Positions 26,981 to 36,923 are shown, counted from the first letter of the stretch. The stretch is 64,000 nt of DNA from Arthrobacter echini (GCF_004803505.1 NZ_SSWH01000003.1:124001-188000); one strand, 5' to 3'. The notes: generated from the sequence alone by a model not told the origin. Numbers and translations are program-made.

Positions 26981-27005
26981 GCCTCCGGCAGCTCACCCGG
27001 CCTGC

Positions 27006-27782
27006 TCAGCGAACCGGGAAGCCCGCCTCGCGGATGGCCGACTTGACTTGGGCGATGGCGTCCTGCGCGCCGAAGTGGAAGATCGACGCGGCGAGGACGG
27101 CATCGGCACCCGCCTGCACGGCCGGGGGGAAGTGCTCGGGTCTGCCTGCTCCACCCGAGGCGATGAGCGGTACGCCGACGGCGGCCCGCGTGGCACGGAT
27201 GAGGTCGAGGTCGAAGCCCTCCTTCGTGCCGTCGGCGTCGATGGAGTTGAGCAGGATCTCCCCCACCCCGCGGTCGGCTGCCTCTCTCGCCCACGCCACG
27301 GCATCGATCCCGGTGCCCCGGCGGCCGCCGTGCGTGGTGACCTCGAAGCCCGACGGTGTCGTCGTGGCCGCATCCCGGGTGCGCCGGGCATCGAGCGAGA
27401 GCACGAGAACCTGGGCGCCGAAGTGGGCGGTGATCTCGTCGATGATGGCAGGTCTGGCGACCGCGGCGGTGTTGATCGAGGCCTTGTCCGCACCATGGCG
27501 CAGCAGGCGGTCCACGTCCGCGAGCTCGCGGACGCCCCCTCCGACGGTGAGCGGGATGAAGACCTCCTCCGCAGTACGGGCGACGACGTCGAATGTCGTC
27601 TCCCGGTTCCCCGAGGACGCCGTGACGTCGAGGAACGTGAGTTCGTCGGCACCACCGCGGTCGTAGCGGTGGGCGAACTCCACCGGGTCGCCGGCATCGC
27701 GCAGTTCCTGGAAGTTGACGCCCTTGACGACACGGCCGGCATCGACGTCGAGGCACGGGATCACGCGGATCGCGACGGTCAT
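27006..27782 (-). CDS. hisF: imidazole glycerol phosphate synthase subunit HisF
   Basis: 258 residues of a TIM barrel. [18 protein letters not shown] opens it with the catalytic Asp, [10 protein letters not shown] and [11 protein letters not shown] follow, [20 protein letters not shown] carries the second catalytic Asp, and [12 protein letters not shown] closes the phosphate site. It joins ammonia from HisH to the ribulosyl intermediate to give imidazole glycerol phosphate and AICAR. It is followed by the oppositely oriented TIGR03085-type gene and then by hisI. HisG is 8 bp upstream. Confidence 0.98.
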   Translation of the reverse strand: MTVAIRVIPCLDVDAGRVVKGVNFQELRDAGDPVEFAHRYDRGGADELTFLDVTASSGNRETTFDVVARTAEEVFIPLTVGGGVRELADVDRLLRHGADKASINTAAVARPAIIDEITAHFGAQVLVLSLDARRTRDAATTTPSGFEVTTHGGRRGTGIDAVAWAREAADRGVGEILLNSIDADGTKEGFDLDLIRATRAAVGVPLIASGGAGRPEHFPPAVQAGADAVLAASIFHFGAQDAIAQVKSAIREAGFPVR

Positions 27783-27790
27783 GGCTGCTC

Positions 27791-28636
27791 CTAGATCCTG
27801 CAGGCGTGGATGGTGCTCACGAGGATGGCCCGGGCTCCGAGGTCGTACAGTTCGTCCATGATCCGGTTGGTCCTCTCGCGCCTGACCATGGAGCGCACGG
27901 CCACCCAGTCGGAGTCGCGCAGCGGTGAGACCGTTGGCGACTCCAGCCCGGGCGTCAGCGCGGCGGCGGCGCCGACGAGATCCGCGCGGATGTCGTAGTC
28001 CATCATGACGTACTGGCGCGCCACCAGGACGCCCTGCAGACGCCGCAGCAGCACGTCCAGTCCGGCGGGCGCCTGGACGCCGGCCCGGACGATCAGCACG
28101 GCCTCGCTCTCGAGGATCGGTTCGCCGAAGATCTCCATCCCGGCTGCCCGCAGCGTCGTTCCGGTCTCGACGACGTCGGCGATCGCGTCGGCGACGCCGA
28201 GGCGCACGGAGGACTCGACAGCGCCGTCGAGCCGGACGACGGTCGCTGCGATCTGCCGCTGGGCGAGGTAGTCGGTCAGCAGATTCTCGAAGCTGGTGGC
28301 AATACGCTTGCCCTGGAGCTCGTCCGGGGACGAGAAGTCCCCCTGCGGTCCGGCGAACCGGAAGGTGGACGCGGCGAAGCCCAGCTGCAGACGCTCCTCG
28401 GCGGGGACCTGCGCATCGAGCAGCAGATCACGCCCGGTGATGCCGACCTCCAGGGTTCCCGACCCGACGTACACGGCGATATCACGCGGGCGGAGGAAGA
28501 AGAACTCGATCTCGTTCTCGGGATCGACGAGGACGAGCTCGCGCGCGTCTCGGCGCTGGCGGTAGCCTGCCTCGGCGAGCATGGACGAGGCGGCCTCGGA
28601 GAGGGCGCCCTTGTTGGGGACTGCGACACGGAGCAT
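27791..28636 (-). CDS. hisG: ATP phosphoribosyltransferase (long form)
   Basis: 281 residues. [15 protein letters not shown] begins the catalytic part, and [22 protein letters not shown] is the PRPP-binding signature region. The C-terminal roughly 75 residues ([19 protein letters not shown] through [25 protein letters not shown]) form the ACT-like regulatory domain of long-form, histidine-inhibited HisG. This is the committed step of histidine synthesis. It is 63 bp downstream of hisE and 8 bp from hisF. Confidence 0.97.
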   Translation of the reverse strand: MLRVAVPNKGALSEAASSMLAEAGYRQRRDARELVLVDPENEIEFFFLRPRDIAVYVGSGTLEVGITGRDLLLDAQVPAEERLQLGFAASTFRFAGPQGDFSSPDELQGKRIATSFENLLTDYLAQRQIAATVVRLDGAVESSVRLGVADAIADVVETGTTLRAAGMEIFGEPILESEAVLIVRAGVQAPAGLDVLLRRLQGVLVARQYVMMDYDIRADLVGAAAALTPGLESPTVSPLRDSDWVAVRSMVRRERTNRIMDELYDLGARAILVSTIHACRI

Positions 28637-28699
28637 GGAGGAGATCCTTCACTCGAGAGGTAGGGGCCGAGCGGGAGCCGCGGGCGTAGGCCGTCGCGG

Positions 28700-28963
28700 C
28701 TACAGATGCTCGTAGACGTCCTGGGGACGCAGACCCTTGGCGATCATGAGCACCTGCAGATGGTAGACCAGCTGCGAGATCTCCTCGGCGGTGTTCTCGG
28801 TCGACTCGTACTCCGCGGCCATCCAGACCTCGGCGGCCTCCTCGACGATCTTCTTGCCGATGCCGTGGATGCCCCCGTCGAGCTCGGCGACGGTCCGCGA
28901 TCCCTCGGGCCGCTCGGCGGACTTCACGCTGAGCTCCTCGAACAGGGAATCAAAGGTCTTCAC
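28700..28963 (-). CDS. hisE: phosphoribosyl-ATP pyrophosphohydrolase
   Basis: 87 residues of the all-alpha MazG-like fold. [20 protein letters not shown] and [19 protein letters not shown] hold the acidic ExxE...ExxxD-type metal ligands. It hydrolyses phosphoribosyl-ATP to phosphoribosyl-AMP. It is the first gene of the hisE-hisG-hisF group. The 101-bp gap upstream separates it from ribM. Confidence 0.96.
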   Translation of the reverse strand: MKTFDSLFEELSVKSAERPEGSRTVAELDGGIHGIGKKIVEEAAEVWMAAEYESTENTAEEISQLVYHLQVLMIAKGLRPQDVYEHL

Positions 28964-29064
28964 GTCCCTAGGCTATCGGCTCCCGGGGAGCGGAACCTCA
29001 CGGCAGGCCGATGCTGTGACGCAGAACTCCGTATCGCGGCTGCTCTCCCTCGTGCCCGGCGACG

Positions 29065-29748
29065 TCACTGCAGCGTGGGATCGGGCAGCAGGGTCTCGAT
29101 GCTCGGCTTGGCATGGCGCTGGGCACGGGCCCAGACGAAGAAGCCCACCAGGGTGAAGCCACCGTAGAACACGTACATGAAGGCCGTGGCGTAGTAGCCG
29201 GCGCTGAAGAGCAGGGGCACACCCACCAGGTCGACGGCGACCCAGACGAGCCAGAACTCGACCCACCCCTTGGCCATGCCGTAGGTGGCCAGGAGGGATC
29301 CCACGAAGGTCCAGGCGTCGGCCCAGACCGGCTCGTAGGACCCGAGCACGCGGAACAGGGGCGTGAGCACGAGTGTGCCGGCGATCATGAAGACCACCAT
29401 GCCGAGACGGATCCTCGTCCCCGCCCACTGCGGGGTGACGGCCTGCCCGCCGCTCCGGCGGCTGCGCTGCCACTGCCGCCAGCCGTAGACGGAGACCATG
29501 ATGAACATGATCTGCCGTCCGGCCTGCCCGAGCAGATTCGCTGCGCCGGCCCCGCCGAAGAGCGAGCCGAGGAACACGGTCAGGAGCAGGAGGTTGCCGA
29601 CGATGCCGACGGGCCATGCCCAGATCCGGCGCCGCATGCCGCCGAGGGCGCTGAGCAGTCCGAAGACATTACCCACCACCTCGCGGACCAGGAGCGAGCC
29701 ACTGCCAACGGGGATGCGGGCCTCGAAGAGCCACTGCAGAAAGTCCAT
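29065..29748 (-). CDS. ribM: PnuC-like transporter, probably riboflavin importer RibM
   Basis: 227 residues with seven or so membrane helices of the PnuC family: IWAWPVGIVGNLLLLTVFL, GRQIMFIMVSVYGWRQWQR and GWVEFWLVWVAVDLVGVPL match PnuC blocks. By family alone it would be called a nicotinamide riboside transporter. The 5' leader, however, contains a full FMN riboswitch (29879-30018), and no NAD-pathway gene is near. FMN-switched PnuC relatives (RibM/PnuX of Corynebacterium and Streptomyces) carry riboflavin, so that is the better call. It starts at ATG 29748 after AAGGA. Confidence 0.85.
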   Translation of the reverse strand: MDFLQWLFEARIPVGSGSLLVREVVGNVFGLLSALGGMRRRIWAWPVGIVGNLLLLTVFLGSLFGGAGAANLLGQAGRQIMFIMVSVYGWRQWQRSRRSGGQAVTPQWAGTRIRLGMVVFMIAGTLVLTPLFRVLGSYEPVWADAWTFVGSLLATYGMAKGWVEFWLVWVAVDLVGVPLLFSAGYYATAFMYVFYGGFTLVGFFVWARAQRHAKPSIETLLPDPTLQ

Positions 29749-29800
29749 GCCGATCCTTCGTCACTATGACGACTCCGGGAAATGGCAGCACCAGGCACCT

Positions 29801-29827
29801 CCCTTGCGCGCTCATACCGCGCAAGGG
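29801..29827 (-). promoter_or_regulatory. hairpin between FMN riboswitch and ribM (candidate expression platform)
   Basis: CCCTTGCGCG (29801-29810) and CGCGCAAGGG (29818-29827) form a perfect 10-bp stem with a 7-nt loop, lying between the riboswitch and the ribM start. There is no U tract after it on the minus strand. It may therefore act as a non-canonical terminator or as a partner in switching rather than as a classical intrinsic terminator. Confidence 0.5.
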
Positions 29828-29878
29828 ACGCCCTCATGGCCGCGACCCGATGACCAGGCGACGGCAGGACCCTGCTGT

Positions 29879-30018
29879 GCGTGCTTCTCCCATCCAGACT
29901 TTGACTGTCGGTCCCGGAATTCCACCGGCTCAACCGATCCCGTCCCGCGGGTGCGGAACGTGGAGCGGGTCGCGGACTATCACCGCCGGTTCGGACTTAC
30001 ACCGACCCCGGAGCACGT
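29879..30018 (-). promoter_or_regulatory. FMN riboswitch (RFN element)
   Basis: Read on the minus strand, the conserved RFN blocks appear in order: GGTGTAAGTCCGAACCGGCGG, TAGTCCGCGAC, a variable arm, GGTGGAATTCCGGGACCGAC, AGTCAAAGTCTGGATGGGAGA and the closing AGCACG, which pairs with CGTGCT at the 5' end to form P1. These are near-identical to the universally conserved FMN-binding core. It controls the PnuC-like gene starting at 29748. Binding of FMN would be expected to shut off riboflavin uptake. Nothing else is seen in the 29749-30092 gap. Confidence 0.96.
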
Positions 30019-30092
30019 ACTGTGCCGATTCTGTCACAGAACAGGTCCTCCGTCAGCCCCGGATCTGGTCCCGGTCAGCCGTCAGTGATCCG

Positions 30093-31925
30093 TCACGCGT
30101 CGGTCGGCACGTCCGTCATGAGGGCTGCATCGGATCCGGGGACGGCGTCGGACTGCGATGCGGTATCCGTCCTCGGTACGGCGTCGACGCCGGCCTCCCT
30201 GCGCTGCTGGGCCGTGATCGGTGCCGGCGCAGCCGTCAGCGGATCGTAGCCGCCGCCGGACTTCGGGAACGCGATGACATCGCGGATGGAATCCGTCCCG
30301 GCGAGCAGGGACACCACCCGATCCCAGCCCAGGGCTATCCCGCCGTGCGGGGGTGCGCCGTACTTGAAGCCCTCGAGCAGGAAGCCGAACTTCTCCTGGG
30401 CCTCCTCGGCGCTCAGGCCCATCACGGCGAAGACGCGCTCCTGCACGTCCCGCCGGTGGATCCTGATGGAGCCGCCACCGAGTTCGTTGCCGTTGCACAC
30501 TATGTCGTAGGCATACGCGAGAGCGTTCTCGGGCTCCGTGTCGAACGTGTCGAGGAACTCCGGTTTCGGGGACGTGAAGGCGTGGTGGACGGCTGTCCAG
30601 GCGCCACCGCCGACGGCCACGTCCCCGGCGGCGACGGCGGCCGAGGCCGGCTCGAACATCGGAGCGTCGACGATCCAGACGAAGGCCCAGTCACCCTCCC
30701 TGATCATGCCGGTGCGGCGGCCGATCTCCACGCGGGCGGCCCCGAGGATGGCGCGCGAGGAGACCCGGTCACCTGCGGCGAAGAAGATACAGTCTCCCGG
30801 CCCGGCCCCGGTCGCGGCGGGCAGGGCGTCCTTCTCGGCGTCGTTCAGATTCTTCGCCACGGGTCCGCGCATACTGCCGTCGTCGTCGATCAGCACGTAG
30901 GCCAGACCCCTGGCGCCGCGCTGCTTGGCCCATTCCTGCCAGGCGTCGAGCTGACGACGCGGCTGCGAGGCTCCACCGGGCATCACGACGGCGCCCACGT
31001 AGGGGGCCCTGAAGACCCCGAAACCCGTGTCCTGGAAGAACTCCGTCAGTTCCGTCAGCTCCAGGCCGAAGCGGAGATCGGGCTTGTCGGAGCCGTACCT
31101 GGCCATCGCGTCGGCGTAGGTCATCCGGCGGATGGGCAGGGGGATCTCGACGTCGATCAGCTTCCACAGGGCCGCCACGAGCTGCTCGCCGAGGGCGATG
31201 ATGTCGTCCTCCTCGACGAAGCTCGCCTCGATGTCGAGCTGGGTGAATTCCGGCTGGCGGTCCGCCCGGAAGTCCTCGTCGCGGTAGCAGCGGGCCAGCT
31301 GGTAGTACTTCTCGAACCCGCCGACCTGCAGGAGCTGCTTGAACAGCTGGGGTGACTGCGGCAGGGCGTACCAGGACCCGGGCGCCAGGCGCGCCGGGAC
31401 GAGGAAATCACGGGCACCCTCGGGCGTGGAGCGCGTGAGCGTGGGGGTCTCGATCTCCACGAAGCCGTCGCGGTGCAGCAGTTCACGCGCCACCCGGCTC
31501 GCCTCGGAACGGAGCCGCAGGTTGGCCTGGGGGCCGGGCCGGCGCAGATCGAGGTAGCGATGGCGCAGGCGTGCCTCCTCGCCGACCTCCACGTGCTCGT
31601 CGATCTGGAAGGGCAGCGGGTCCGAGGTATTGAGGATGGTGACGGTGTCCGCGATGACCTCCACCTCACCCGTGGGAAGGGCGGGGTTCTCGTTGCCCGC
31701 CGGGCGCTGCTGCACCGTTCCCACGACCTGCAGCACGTATTCGTTGCGCAGGGCGGAGAACACCTCCTCCTCGCGGACCACCACCTGGGCGACGCCGGAG
31801 GCATCCCTGAGATCGACGAACGCGACACCGCCGTGGTCCCGGCGGCGGGCAACCCATCCGGCCAGCGTGACCGTTCGTCCTACGTGCTCGGGTCGAAGGG
31901 AACCGAGTTCATGCGTGCGCAGCAC
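30093..31925 (-). CDS. aspS: aspartyl-tRNA synthetase
   Basis: 610 residues from GTG 31925, preceded by GGAAGGAA; the frame is open further up but with non-conserved sequence. The bacterial-type class II architecture is an N-terminal OB anticodon-binding domain ([22 protein letters not shown]), motif 2 ([21 protein letters not shown]), the bacterial insertion (GAD) domain, and motif 3 ([13 protein letters not shown]). It charges tRNA-Asp and, in organisms lacking AsnRS, sometimes also tRNA-Asn; that cannot be decided here. The tail after about residue 560 (APAPITAQQ and following) is a low-complexity extension. Confidence 0.97.
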   Translation of the reverse strand: MLRTHELGSLRPEHVGRTVTLAGWVARRRDHGGVAFVDLRDASGVAQVVVREEEVFSALRNEYVLQVVGTVQQRPAGNENPALPTGEVEVIADTVTILNTSDPLPFQIDEHVEVGEEARLRHRYLDLRRPGPQANLRLRSEASRVARELLHRDGFVEIETPTLTRSTPEGARDFLVPARLAPGSWYALPQSPQLFKQLLQVGGFEKYYQLARCYRDEDFRADRQPEFTQLDIEASFVEEDDIIALGEQLVAALWKLIDVEIPLPIRRMTYADAMARYGSDKPDLRFGLELTELTEFFQDTGFGVFRAPYVGAVVMPGGASQPRRQLDAWQEWAKQRGARGLAYVLIDDDGSMRGPVAKNLNDAEKDALPAATGAGPGDCIFFAAGDRVSSRAILGAARVEIGRRTGMIREGDWAFVWIVDAPMFEPASAAVAAGDVAVGGGAWTAVHHAFTSPKPEFLDTFDTEPENALAYAYDIVCNGNELGGGSIRIHRRDVQERVFAVMGLSAEEAQEKFGFLLEGFKYGAPPHGGIALGWDRVVSLLAGTDSIRDVIAFPKSGGGYDPLTAAPAPITAQQRREAGVDAVPRTDTASQSDAVPGSDAALMTDVPTDA

Positions 31926-32131
31926 AGCATTCCTTCCCACAGAGGTACAGAGGTGACAGAGGGGTGGCAGGCACTTCGTGCACCCACCTAGAGTTGGGTC
32001 GAGCGCGATCAACGTTACCGGTCGCGCCGACGGCATCGTGACAGGTGGGGTGTGGGGTCGGTATCGGCATCGAAGCCGTCGGCCCCGGTCCTACGTGCCG
32101 CGACCGGGTCCGATCCGACACGAGGAGAGAC

Positions 32132-33433
32132 ATGGCGCAGCCACCGGTGCCCCGCCGGGTCCTGGGAGGTTTCGACGCGACGACGGTCGGGATCGGCTCC
32201 ATCATCGGCGCAGGTGCCTTCGTCGTCTTCGGCCCGGCCGCTGCCGCCGCAGGTGTGCTGCTGCCGCTGGCGGTGGTGATCGCAGGTTTTCTGGCCTACT
32301 GCAATGCCACCGCAGCTGCCGTGCTCGCGGCTGCGCAGGCACCTCCCACCGGCGCCGACGCATCGGGCCGGGAACAGCTCGGATGGTGGGCTGCTGCCGT
32401 CGCGGGCTGGGGGTTGCTCACGGGCAGACTGGCAGCGTGTGCTGCCGCGGCGCTCACCGTCGGTCTCCACGTGGCCCCGGGCAGTGAGCGGCCCGTGGCG
32501 GTCGCCGCCGTCGTCGCCCTGCTGATCGTCAACCGCTTCGGCATCACGCGCTCTGTACTGGTGACGCGCGTCGTCATCGCGCTCGTGCTCCCCGTCCTGG
32601 CCTTCGTGGTCGTGGTCGGCTTCGCGTCCCCGGCCGCGGCCGGCAGCGGTGCCGTGACCGGTCCCGTGGGGGTGGGCGGCGTTCTGCAGGGTGCGGCGCT
32701 GGCCCTCTTCGCCTTCGCCGGATACTCGCGCATCGCACGGATGGGTGAGGAGGTCCGTGAGCCACACCGCAACATCCCGGCGGTCATCGTCGGAGCACTC
32801 GGCGTCACGACGGTCCTCTATCTCCTGCTGTCCGTCTCGCTCCTGGAGGCACTCGGTCCGCTCGCCCTGGCGGAGACGACCACTCCACTGAGGGACCTCG
32901 TGGGCGGTGCGGCCGGAGACGGGTCCGACGGCGTCCTCGATACGGTCGTCCGTGGCGCAGCAGTCCTCGCCGGCCTCGGCGCGCTGCTCGGCCTGATCAC
33001 TCTGGTGGGGCGAGCAGGTCATGGGCTGGTCCGGAACGGGGATCTACCTCACGCGCTGGCACAGGTCCCGGTGCGGGACTCGGTGGGAAGGGACTCGGTG
33101 GCGCGGAATCCGCTCCCGTGGATCACGGATCTCGTGATCGCCGCCGTCGTGGTGGTCCTCGTGCTCACCACGGACGTGGTGACCGCCATCAGCCTCGCCA
33201 GCCTGGGCATCCTCGTGCACTCCGCAGTGATCAACATCGCCGCACTCACGCTGGGCGGACGCCGGTGGTACTGGCCACGCTGGCTGAACGCGGTGGGTGC
33301 TGTGGGCTGCGTGGCACTGGCCCTCGCGCTTCCCTGGCCGCAGGTCCTCGCCATGCTCGCCGTCCTGGCAGCCGGGGTGCTCCTGCATGCGCTCGGGCGG
33401 CAGGGTGGTCGCGGCGTCGACCGGGCCGGCTGA
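32132..33433 (+). CDS. APC-superfamily amino acid permease
   Basis: 433 residues from ATG 32132 with CGAGGAGAG just upstream. About 12 membrane helices are visible. The N-terminus GFDATTVGIGSIIGAGAFVVFGPAA is the unwound helix-1 signature GSIIGxG of amino acid/polyamine/organocation permeases. FAFAGYSRIARMGEEVREPHRNIPAVI is the helix-6 to loop block of the same superfamily. Substrate and direction cannot be inferred; fewer polar residues in helix 3 than usual is the only oddity. It stands alone between divergent aspS and convergent hisS. Confidence 0.88.
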   Translation: MAQPPVPRRVLGGFDATTVGIGSIIGAGAFVVFGPAAAAAGVLLPLAVVIAGFLAYCNATAAAVLAAAQAPPTGADASGREQLGWWAAAVAGWGLLTGRLAACAAAALTVGLHVAPGSERPVAVAAVVALLIVNRFGITRSVLVTRVVIALVLPVLAFVVVVGFASPAAAGSGAVTGPVGVGGVLQGAALALFAFAGYSRIARMGEEVREPHRNIPAVIVGALGVTTVLYLLLSVSLLEALGPLALAETTTPLRDLVGGAAGDGSDGVLDTVVRGAAVLAGLGALLGLITLVGRAGHGLVRNGDLPHALAQVPVRDSVGRDSVARNPLPWITDLVIAAVVVVLVLTTDVVTAISLASLGILVHSAVINIAALTLGGRRWYWPRWLNAVGAVGCVALALALPWPQVLAMLAVLAAGVLLHALGRQGGRGVDRAG

Positions 33434-33490
33434 TCGGGCCCGGGGGCAGCGGCCTGCCACCCGGTGACCGCCGGCTGCCGGAGCCCCGGG

Positions 33491-34819
33491 CTACCGCGCG
33501 CTGACGATTGGGCGCAGGTCCCCCGCGGGCGGCAGCCACGATCCCGGATCGGCGGCGTGCTGCTCGCCCGAGCGGATGTCCTTGACCTCGTGCGCGCCCT
33601 CGGTGTCGGTGAACCAGACGAAGGGGATCCCGCGACGGTCCGCGAATTTGATCTGCTTCCCGAATTTCTCGGCGTTCGCGGCGACCTCGGCAGGGATGCC
33701 ACGAACGCGCAGCGCTGAGGCGACTTCCTGGGCCTGGGACCAGGAGCCCTCGTCGGCCAGTGTGACGAGGACGGCGGTGGGAACGGGGCGGGACACCGTC
33801 GCGAGACCCTGGCTGAGAATGCGCGAGACGATACGCGTGACGCCGATGGAGAGTCCTACACCGGGGAAGGTTCGATTGCCCTTGCGCGCGAGCGCATCGT
33901 AGCGTCCGCCCGAGCAGATGGAGCCGAGACTCTCGTGTCCGTCGAGCACCGTCTCGTACACGGTCCCCGTGTAGTAGTCCAGGCCGCGCGCAATGCTCAG
34001 ATCGGCCACCACACGCCCGGGCGCCCGGTGTGCGGCCTCGGCGACCACCTGGCGCAGCTCCTCGAGCCCCTCCTCGAGGAGCTCGTCGCTGACACCCAGG
34101 GCACGGACGCGCTCGACGAAGGAGGTGTCGGGTGTGCGGATACCGGCCAGCTCCAGGGCCAGGCGCACCTGTTCCTGGTCCGCTCCGACCTCCTCGCGCA
34201 GCAGCGAACCCACCTGCTCCGCCCCGATCTTCTCAAGTTTGTCGATGCTGCGCAGGACCGCTGCCGTGTCCTCCAGCCCGATCGCCCGGTAGAAGCCCTC
34301 GGCCAGTTTGCGGTTGTTGATCCTCAGGGTGAAGTCGGGGATGGGAAGTGCGCCGAGGGCTTCCACGACGGTGAGCGCGAGCTCGATGTCGTAGCGGAAG
34401 GGCAGAGCGCCGTCCCCGACGACGTCGATGTCCGCCTGGGTGAATTCGCGTGCCCGCCCCTCCTGCGGACGCTCTCCGCGCCAGCACTTCTGGATCTGGT
34501 ACCGGCGGAACGGGAAGGCGAGGTGCCCGGAATTCTCGACCACGTAGCGTGCGAACGGAACCGTGAGGTCGTAGTGGAGGGCGAGGCCGCTCTCGGACGC
34601 GGAGGCCTCGTCGGCCTGGAGTCGGGAGACCGCGTAGACCTCCTTGTCGATCTCGCCCTTGCGCAGCAGATCACCGACCGTCTCCACGGCCCTGGTCTCG
34701 ATGCCGGAGAAACCGTGCAGCTCGAACGTCCGTCGCAGCACGTCGATGATGTGCTGCTCGATCAGGCGCTCCTCCGGGAGCCATTCGGGAAAACCGGACA
34801 GTGAAGCCTTGCGGGCCAT
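33491..34819 (-). CDS. hisS: histidyl-tRNA synthetase
   Basis: 442 residues. Class II motif 2 is RYQIQKCWRGERPQEGRAREFTQADIDVVG. The two histidine motifs are LSIARGLDYYTGTVYE (HisA1) and GSICSGGRYDALARKG (HisA2). Motif 3 is GVGLSIGVTRIVSRIL. The C-terminal anticodon-binding domain starts near residue 345 (PTAVLVTLADEGSW). It charges tRNA-His. It is convergent with the permease gene (57 bp between stops). Confidence 0.97.
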   Translation of the reverse strand: MARKASLSGFPEWLPEERLIEQHIIDVLRRTFELHGFSGIETRAVETVGDLLRKGEIDKEVYAVSRLQADEASASESGLALHYDLTVPFARYVVENSGHLAFPFRRYQIQKCWRGERPQEGRAREFTQADIDVVGDGALPFRYDIELALTVVEALGALPIPDFTLRINNRKLAEGFYRAIGLEDTAAVLRSIDKLEKIGAEQVGSLLREEVGADQEQVRLALELAGIRTPDTSFVERVRALGVSDELLEEGLEELRQVVAEAAHRAPGRVVADLSIARGLDYYTGTVYETVLDGHESLGSICSGGRYDALARKGNRTFPGVGLSIGVTRIVSRILSQGLATVSRPVPTAVLVTLADEGSWSQAQEVASALRVRGIPAEVAANAEKFGKQIKFADRRGIPFVWFTDTEGAHEVKDIRSGEQHAADPGSWLPPAGDLRPIVSAR

Positions 34820-35222
34820 GGGGTGAGTCTCCTCGCGTGCGGGGTCGTCGTCGCCCGATGGCGAGCGGCGGTGCGGACCGGGTCCGCGTCACCAATCCTA
34901 GGTGCCGCGGCCCGGCCCCCGGAAAAGCTCCAGCCACCCGGGGAGCCGGACGAGAACCCCTGCGCTCGCCCGCGGAGTGTCGGTACGGCGCTGCTACCCC
35001 TGCGTGACGACGCAGCGTCGTCGTCGTTCGGGCAGGGCCTCCGGAGGTGGCCCTGAGTACAGTAGCCTCAGTGCAGGGTCCGCAGTCCTCTGCGGTGCCG
35101 GTGGTGATCGTCGGCGTGGCAGCTCCGACACGCCGGCCCACCGGTCCGATAGAATCCTGGACCCTGTACGAAATGGCCCCGGCGTCGCTCACGGCCATCC
35201 GACGAGTGAAAGACTTCTAGCG
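34820..35222. other. 403-bp divergent intergenic region between hisS and the DUF349 gene
   Basis: No gene is supported here on either strand. Possible promoter elements are TAGAAT at 35150-35155 for the rightward gene (weak -35) and, on the minus strand, TAGGAT at 34900-34895 for hisS. Neither is convincing on its own. Confidence 0.4.
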
Positions 35223-36836
35223 GTGACAGACAGTCAGCAATCCGACGAGACAAGCATCGACCAGGGCGCCGGGCAGGACGCCGCGACAGTCGAAGGCATC
35301 CCTTCCCCGCGGTCCGAAGGAGTGAATGCAGAGCCGTCGGCGACCGACGACGGCTCCGCACCGGGTGTGGCCTCCGAGTCGGCAGAGCCCGCAGCACCAG
35401 CCGAGCCCGCAGCACCGGCGGAAGCAGCGGCCGAGCGCCCGACGCGAGCGACACCCGGGGCCGCTCCTGCGAGCGCGCCGTCGCCCCGCCCCGCAGCACC
35501 GCGTGGCCCGCTGCCCACCGCCATGGCCCCCAGACCCAGGAATACCACCGGACGGCCCTCAGCGCCGCCGGTCCACTCCACCTCGCTCGAGGAAGCGGCA
35601 CGATTCGCCAGGGTCGAGGAGGACGGCCATGTCTTCCTGCTCGTCGACGGCGAGGAACACGCCGTCGGGCAGTATCCCGATGCACCCCGCGAGGAAGCAC
35701 TGGCCTACTTCGTGCGGAAGTACGATGACGTCGTGAGCCAGGTCGCCCTCCTCGAACAGCGGGTCCGCGCCAAAGCACCGTCCTCCGACATGGCCAGGAC
35801 GGCCAGGCAGCTGCGCGCGCAGGTCGGAGAGCGCACCATGGTCGGTGACGTCCTCGCGCTGGACGCGCGGATCGACGCCCTGCTGGAGGCTGTCGCCGGT
35901 CTGGAGCAGGCCGAACGGGAAGTGCAGGACGAGGCGAAGGCCAGGGAATTCGCCGCCCGTGAGGCGATCGTCGCCGAGGCCGAGGACCTCGCCGGACGGG
36001 AACCCTCCACGGTCCAGTGGAAGGCCAGCAGCACGCGGATGAACGAACTGTTCGAGCTCTGGAAGACGGCCCAGAAGACCGGGCCGCGACTCGGTCGCGG
36101 TACGGAGGACGCCCTCTGGAAACGCTTCCGGACCGCGCGCACGGTCTTCGACCGGCATCGCCGCGCCTACTTCTCGCAGCTCGACAGCGACAACGCCGAG
36201 GCGAAACAGGCCAAGGAGGCATTGATCAAGCGTGCCGAACAGCTCTCGGATTCCACGGACTGGGGACAGACCGCTGCCGAGTACCGACGCCTCATGGACG
36301 AGTGGAAGGCGGCCAAGCGTGCCAGCCGCAAGGACGACGACGCCCTCTGGGCGCGGTTCCGTGCTGCCCAGGACCGCTTCTTCGAGGCGCGGAAGGCCCA
36401 GAACGACGCCGTCGACGAGGAGTACTCGGTCAACCTCGTGGCCAAGGAGGCCCTCCTGGCCGAAGCCCGGAAGATCCTGCCGGTGAAGGATCTTCCGGCG
36501 GCGAAGAAGGCGCTGCAGTCCATCAGGGAGCGGTGGGACGAGGCGGGCAGGGTTCCGCGAGCTGACATGGGCCGGATCGACGCCGCGCTGCGCAAGGTGG
36601 AGGACGCGGTCAAGGCAGCGGACGAGGACCAGTGGCAGCGGACGAACCCCGAGACCAAGGCGCGTACCAACAGTGCACTGAGTCAGCTCGAGGCGACGAT
36701 CGCGCAGCTCCGTGAGGACCTCGCTGCTGCTGAACGCGCCGGTGACACCACGAAGATCACGTCCGCGAAGGAGGCTCTGGAGGCGCGCGAGCAGTGGCTC
36801 GAGATGCTGCAGAGCTCCGCACGCGACTTCTCCTGA
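35223..36836 (+). CDS. DUF349 coiled-coil repeat protein
   Basis: 537 residues from GTG 35223, the first start after a run of non-conserved sequence. The first 120 residues are Ala/Pro/Glu-rich and probably disordered. The rest is made of DUF349 helical repeats, recognisable from the recurring pattern W(k/a)..........LW..F+.A+..F: EALWKRFRTARTVFDRHRRA, DALWARFRAAQDRFFEARKA and AKKALQSIRERWDEAGRVP. The proteins are long, charged and helical, and occur next to relA/hisS in Actinobacteria. No biochemical function is established. It ends at the terminator 36852-36892. Confidence 0.85.
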   Translation: MTDSQQSDETSIDQGAGQDAATVEGIPSPRSEGVNAEPSATDDGSAPGVASESAEPAAPAEPAAPAEAAAERPTRATPGAAPASAPSPRPAAPRGPLPTAMAPRPRNTTGRPSAPPVHSTSLEEAARFARVEEDGHVFLLVDGEEHAVGQYPDAPREEALAYFVRKYDDVVSQVALLEQRVRAKAPSSDMARTARQLRAQVGERTMVGDVLALDARIDALLEAVAGLEQAEREVQDEAKAREFAAREAIVAEAEDLAGREPSTVQWKASSTRMNELFELWKTAQKTGPRLGRGTEDALWKRFRTARTVFDRHRRAYFSQLDSDNAEAKQAKEALIKRAEQLSDSTDWGQTAAEYRRLMDEWKAAKRASRKDDDALWARFRAAQDRFFEARKAQNDAVDEEYSVNLVAKEALLAEARKILPVKDLPAAKKALQSIRERWDEAGRVPRADMGRIDAALRKVEDAVKAADEDQWQRTNPETKARTNSALSQLEATIAQLREDLAAAERAGDTTKITSAKEALEAREQWLEMLQSSARDFS

Positions 36837-36851
36837 CACCGCTGCCCCGGG

Positions 36852-36892
36852 CCCTCCGACGCCGTTGTCCACAACAGCGTCGGGGGGCTTTT
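36852..36892 (+). terminator. intrinsic terminator after the DUF349 gene
   Basis: The arm CCGACGC-c-GTTGT (36856-36868) pairs with ACAAC-a-GCGTCGG (36871-36883) around a 2-nt turn, with four further pairs outside it (CCCT with GGGG, one wobble). TTTT follows at 36889-36892. It lies 16 bp after the DUF349 stop. Confidence 0.85.
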
Positions 36893-36923
36893 GCGTGCGG
36901 CGTCCAGTGGCGATGCTGGACCA

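Noticed and set aside
30080-30096. CRP-like site GTGA-tccg-TCAC near the aspS end
   Set aside because: The spacing is four instead of six bases and it lies at the aspS stop, not in a promoter region.
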